From NCBI RefSeq assembly GCF_019923745.1, contig NZ_JAANOG010000007.1:1-64000 (forward strand): a stretch of 64,000 nucleotides of DNA. Direction: 5' to 3'. Positions 60,717 to 64,000 of this stretch are shown here, one piece after another. The position numbers and the translations under genes are program-made. Each line of letters starts with the position of its first letter. The stretch's first letter is position 1. A model generated the notes under the pieces. It made no database searches and was not told the origin of the DNA. It was given only the letters and a program-made list of their open reading frames with translations. The stretch comes from Aquirufa aurantiipilula (GTDB lineage: Bacteria; Bacteroidota; Bacteroidia; Cytophagales; Spirosomataceae).

Positions 60717-61772
60717 TTATCTTCCTTGATACATGTTTTGATAATACTGTTGGTAGGCTCCCGAAGTAACATCTGTTAGCCATTTTTCATTACTTAGATA
60801 CCAATCTACTGTTTTTTCTAATCCTTCAGCAAATTGCAATGAGGGTTCCCAACCTAACTCATTCATGATTTTATGTGCGTCGATAGCATAACGTAAATCA
60901 TGCCCAGCACGGTCTGTCACATAAGTTATCAATTGTTTGGATGTTCCTTCTGAACGGCCCAATTTTTGATCCATAATTTGGCATAATAAATGTACCAAGT
61001 CAATGTTCTTCCATTCATTGAAACCTCCAATATTGTAAGTATCTCCAATCTTTCCTTGATGGAAAACGGTGTCTATGGCTCTTGCATGATCCACTACATA
61101 CAGCCAATCCCTTACATTTTCTCCTTTGCCATATACAGGTAAAGGTTTGTTATTGAGGATATTATGTATCATTAAAGGGATTAATTTCTCTGGGAAATGG
61201 TTGGGGCCATAATTGTTTGAACAATTCGTGATGACCGTTGGTAAGCCATAGGTCTCATGAAACGCTCTTACAAAATGGTCAGAGGATGCTTTGGATGCAG
61301 AATAAGGAGAACGAGGGTCGTAGGGAGTAGTTTCTAAAAAGAATTCTTCTGGATTGTGTAATTCACCATAAACCTCATCGGTAGAGATATGGTAAAAACG
61401 CTTTCCTTCCATGTGATTCGCCCAATGTTTTTTGGCAGCTTGCAATAAATTTACAGTACCAATGACATTGGTTTTAACAAAGGCCAAGGGATCTGAAATG
61501 GAACGATCCACATGAGATTCTGCGGCTAAATGCAAAACGCCATCAAATTGGTGTTCAGCGAATAAAGCGTCTATATGGTCAGCATCGGTAATATCTGCTT
61601 TGATAAAATGATAATTTGGCAAATGAGCGATATCCTCATTGTTGGCCAAATTACCGGCATAAGTCAAGGCGTCTAAATTATAAATTTGGTATTCAGGGTA
61701 TTTTTGAACAAACAAACGTACCACATGAGAACCAATGAAACCGGCACCACCGGTAATGACAATTTTTTTCAT
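60717..61772 (-). CDS. rmlB: dTDP-glucose 4,6-dehydratase RmlB
   Basis: A 351-residue extended-SDR enzyme that makes dTDP-4-keto-6-deoxyglucose. The N-terminal G-G-A-G-F-I-G-S-H motif is near residue 8, the catalytic S-T-D-E-V-Y-G-E near residue 130, and the Y-x-x-x-K site S-P-Y-S-A-S-K near residue 157. The ATG at 61772 gives the normal start; the frame runs on upstream into galE. It is between galE and rmlA on the minus strand. Confidence 0.96.
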   Translation of the reverse strand: MKKIVITGGAGFIGSHVVRLFVQKYPEYQIYNLDALTYAGNLANNEDIAHLPNYHFIKADITDADHIDALFAEHQFDGVLHLAAESHVDRSISDPLAFVKTNVIGTVNLLQAAKKHWANHMEGKRFYHISTDEVYGELHNPEEFFLETTPYDPRSPYSASKASSDHFVRAFHETYGLPTVITNCSNNYGPNHFPEKLIPLMIHNILNNKPLPVYGKGENVRDWLYVVDHARAIDTVFHQGKIGDTYNIGGFNEWKNIDLVHLLCQIMDQKLGRSEGTSKQLITYVTDRAGHDLRYAIDAHKIMNELGWEPSLQFAEGLEKTVDWYLSNEKWLTDVTSGAYQQYYQNMYQGR

Positions 61773-61776
61773 ACAA

Positions 61777-62796
61777 TTATGATTTAAGGAGCTTTTCTTG
61801 CCATCTCCAAGAATCGGCAAGGGCTTCTTCTAAACTTTTCTTTGTAGACCAATGTAGGACCTCTTTGGATTTATCTGTAGCAGCATATACTGCCGTGATA
61901 TCTCCTGATCTTCTAGGTTTTATTTCGTAAGGTACTTTTTTCCCAGTAGTTTTTTCAAAGGCATGAATGACGTCCAATACGGAACTTCCTGTACCTGTTC
62001 CGATATTAAAATAATCATAATATGTTGCCTGAGATTGATCCAATAAATAGCTTAATGCTTTAACATGCGCCTCTGCTAAGTCACAAACGTGAATATAATC
62101 ACGAATGGCTGTGCCATCTGGAGTTGGATAATCATCTCCAAATACTTGTAAAGGACCACGTAAGCCTGCTACAGATTGCATTAAAAAAGGAACTAAATTA
62201 GCTGGAGGTCCAAGTGGTAATTCTCCGATTAATGCACTCTCATGCGCCCCTATGGGATTAAAATAGCGCAATGATATAGCTTTTAAGAAGGCATTTTTTG
62301 ATTGTACCGTATCTCGAATGATTTCTTCACAAATTTGCTTGGAGTTACCATAGGGAGAAACCGCTGGCTGAACAGGGGCAGATTCCGTTACAGGCAAGCT
62401 TTCTGGTTGACCGTAAACAGTACAAGAAGATGAAAAAACAAGGTTTTTAACGCCATATTCATTCATTTTCTCTAATAAAAGGACTGTTGCCGCTACATTA
62501 TTTCGGTAGTATTTTAATGGATTATCGACCGATTCTCCTACTGCTTTAGCGGCAGCAAAATGTATCACTCCATCAATAGCATACTGCTGAAATAAATGAT
62601 CGTAGACCGAAGCATCATTGACATCGCCTTCAACAAAAATTACTTCTTCCTGAGTAATGGTTTTTAACCGGTCGATGACCTGAATAGAAGAATTGGCAAA
62701 ATTATCTACGATAATAGGAGTGAAGCCGTTTTCCTTTAAGACTACATAGGTATGAGAGCCTATGAAACCTGCTCCTCCAGTTATTAAAATATTCAT
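61777..62796 (-). CDS. galE: UDP-glucose 4-epimerase
   Basis: A 339-residue extended-SDR epimerase converting UDP-glucose and UDP-galactose. The G-G-A-G-F-I-G-S-H motif is at residues 7-15, the S-S-S-C-T-V-Y-G segment near residue 123, the catalytic tyrosine and lysine in Y-G-N-S-K near residue 150, and G-T-G-x-G-S-S-V-L-D-V near residue 270. With rmlB and rmlA it forms a sugar-nucleotide operon; the three genes are tightly spaced (4 bases, then 1). Confidence 0.95.
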   Translation of the reverse strand: MNILITGGAGFIGSHTYVVLKENGFTPIIVDNFANSSIQVIDRLKTITQEEVIFVEGDVNDASVYDHLFQQYAIDGVIHFAAAKAVGESVDNPLKYYRNNVAATVLLLEKMNEYGVKNLVFSSSCTVYGQPESLPVTESAPVQPAVSPYGNSKQICEEIIRDTVQSKNAFLKAISLRYFNPIGAHESALIGELPLGPPANLVPFLMQSVAGLRGPLQVFGDDYPTPDGTAIRDYIHVCDLAEAHVKALSYLLDQSQATYYDYFNIGTGTGSSVLDVIHAFEKTTGKKVPYEIKPRRSGDITAVYAATDKSKEVLHWSTKKSLEEALADSWRWQEKLLKS

Positions 62797-62949
62797 AAAT
62801 TGAATTGATGCTTCAATGAGCTAGCAAATTTAGGTTTATATTCTCTTGAAAAAAAATTTATGGGCTCAACAATTATTGTAAGGGCTTACCATGTAATTCG
62901 TTTGTAATTCGACACTTAGTCCCTATTTTTGATATAAATTAAGACCCTT

Positions 62950-63783
62950 ATGAAGGAACCAGCTATCAAAGCCATGATACAATTGCTCGACGACAGTGAT
63001 TCTGAAGTCGTACAATTGGTGGAGCAACAGATTCGAACCTTAGGGCCATCCATCATTCCAGTATTGGAGTCTGAGTGGGAGCAATTAAGTTTAAACCCGT
63101 TTTTACAGGAGAAAATAGAAAATTTAATACATGATTTTCAATTGGAATCCATGCGGAATCGCTTAGCCATTTGGAAAGAAGCAGGGGGGATGGATCTCAT
63201 GGAGGGCATGTGGATTGTAGCTACGTATCGTTTTCCTGATTATTCCTTTTCTCAGTTGAAGACAGAGCTAGACCAATTGTATTATGAAGTTTGGCCTCAA
63301 ATCCGAGAAAACTTGCATCCTATGGATCAAATCAAGGTTTTAAATGGGGTGATTTTTGACCAATTGAAATTTGGTGCCAATACCAAAAACTTTCATGCCG
63401 CTAATAATTCTTACATTAATGTGGTATTGGAGAGCAGAAAGGGTAATCCCATTAGCTTGTGTGTCATTTACATGTGGATTGCACAGCGATTAGGTTTCCC
63501 CGTGTATGGAGTCAATTTGCCCAATTTGTTCGTGTTAACCTACAAGCAAAAGGGAGTACAGTTTTATATCAATGTGTTTAATAAAGGTTTGATATTCAAT
63601 CGAGTAGATATAGATAATTATTTGGCACAGCTGAATTTAGCACCCAATGAAATTTACTATAATCCTTGTTCAAACCTAGAAATCATTCGAAGGGTACTGA
63701 GAAATTTGATTATGGCTTATGATAAAGCAGGCGATGAGGAGCATAAAAATGAATTAAGCCAAATTATCGATTCCTTGGATTAA
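62950..63783 (+). CDS. Transglutaminase-like protein (SirB1/YchA family)
   Basis: A 277-residue cytoplasmic protein. The N terminus (residues 1-65) looks like a HEAT-type helical pair, and the rest matches the Transglut_core2/SirB1 group, with G-N-P-I-S-L-C-V-I-Y near residue 158 (core Cys region) and R-L-G-F-P-V-Y-G-V-N-L-P near residue 175. The enzyme activity is unknown in this family. It ends where the phosphopantetheinyl transferase gene begins on the other strand (4-base overlap). Confidence 0.87.
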   Translation: MKEPAIKAMIQLLDDSDSEVVQLVEQQIRTLGPSIIPVLESEWEQLSLNPFLQEKIENLIHDFQLESMRNRLAIWKEAGGMDLMEGMWIVATYRFPDYSFSQLKTELDQLYYEVWPQIRENLHPMDQIKVLNGVIFDQLKFGANTKNFHAANNSYINVVLESRKGNPISLCVIYMWIAQRLGFPVYGVNLPNLFVLTYKQKGVQFYINVFNKGLIFNRVDIDNYLAQLNLAPNEIYYNPCSNLEIIRRVLRNLIMAYDKAGDEEHKNELSQIIDSLD

Positions 63784-64000
63784 ATACGTTTAGCAAGGCT
63801 AATCCAAAATTCTGGAAATTCTTCATGCCATAGTTCAAAATCATTTGATTCTTGGTCAAACTGAACACAAGCTTTTTGAATAGGAAATAGACAGTCTAAT
63901 TGAATGCTCTTTCTGAAATCAAGACCCGCTTGATGTTGGGCTTTATAAATAGCTTCTTTACTTGTCCATGCTGCCAATAGTTTTATTTCGTCCATTTTAG
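63780..64000 (-). CDS. 4'-phosphopantetheinyl transferase (C-terminal part, runs off the window)
   Basis: Only the last roughly 73 codons are present, and the frame stays open to the window edge. The W-T-S-K-E-A-I-Y-K-A motif, which carries the magnesium and CoA-binding Glu and Lys, is diagnostic of the Sfp/AcpS-type superfamily that activates carrier proteins. An internal ATG at 63995 is probably not the true start. The rest of the gene lies beyond the window. Confidence 0.75.
   Translation of the reverse strand, partial: KMDEIKLLAAWTSKEAIYKAQHQAGLDFRKSIQLDCLFPIQKACVQFDQESNDFELWHEEFPEFWISLAKRI

Overview
The window looks like a chromosomal segment of a free-living, AT-rich member of the Bacteroidota, most likely a Cytophagales-type organism (genus not determinable by eye). 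The reasons are Bacteroidota-style promoters (a -7 box TAnnTTTG, in the best cases with TTTG 19-20 bp upstream), a 64-residue bS21, a fused ThrA, MarR/YceI/nitroreductase and YncE-phosphatase genes typical of the group, and frequent short-leader genes. No rRNA, CRISPR array, prophage or recognisable transposase was found. There is one tRNA gene, tRNA-Glu(UUC). Layout from left to right: 0.1-2 kb is a minus-strand MarR-YceI-nitroreductase cluster with a palindromic candidate operator. 2-7.7 kb holds maf, an A-type Fe-S carrier and a SUF operon (sufC-D-S-E, a SufT-like gene and a bacilliredoxin) that lacks sufB. 7.67-7.87 kb is a tandem array of terminator-like hairpins. 7.9-15 kb carries an M16 peptidase, a TPR protein, a Ppx/GppA phosphatase, an ExbB/ExbD pair and a DUF421 membrane protein. 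15-18.5 kb has thrA-thrB without thrC. 18.5-31.6 kb is housekeeping: xer recombinase, rpsU, metG, pth, an SDR enzyme, rlmB, an AlkB-like demethylase, a two-gene HTH/membrane operon, two methyltransferases, a LysM transglycosylase, a DUF3109 protein, an alkyltransferase-like protein and mtgA. 31.6-41 kb carries hemW, a second M16 peptidase, a GT9 glycosyltransferase, pyrB-pyrR, rmlC, pyrF, a DUF2721 protein and glgB. At 41 kb lies the tRNA-Glu with its own promoter and terminator. 41.7-46.7 kb is a regulatory block: a TPR/HTH lipoprotein-like sensor, two tandem paralogous membrane-anchored AraC regulators and a PH-domain protein. 46.7-54.5 kb has a Tat-exported Gfo/Idh/MocA protein, an alginate-export-like porin, a HigBA-like toxin-antitoxin cassette bracketed by palindromic repeats, a secreted YncE-phosphatase fusion and a second YceI. 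54.5-64 kb has a sodium:solute symporter, clpS-recR-sod, an IPNS-like oxygenase, a chromate transporter, rmlA-rmlB-galE, a transglutaminase-like protein and the edge of a phosphopantetheinyl transferase gene. Functionally the window mixes Fe-S biogenesis and redox defence (SUF, bacilliredoxin, SOD, nitroreductase, AlkB), cell-envelope building (ExbBD, transglycosylases, GT9, dTDP-rhamnose precursors), pyrimidine and threonine synthesis, and accessory regulation. The least ordinary signals are non-coding: the dimeric hairpin array at 7.7 kb, the repeat-bracketed toxin-antitoxin module at 49.7-51 kb, an exact 27-bp duplicated start region at 21.8-22.0 kb, and an inverted low-complexity repeat at 38.0-38.4 kb. 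I did not find a convincing large undescribed multi-gene system; the candidates are ranked in the findings.
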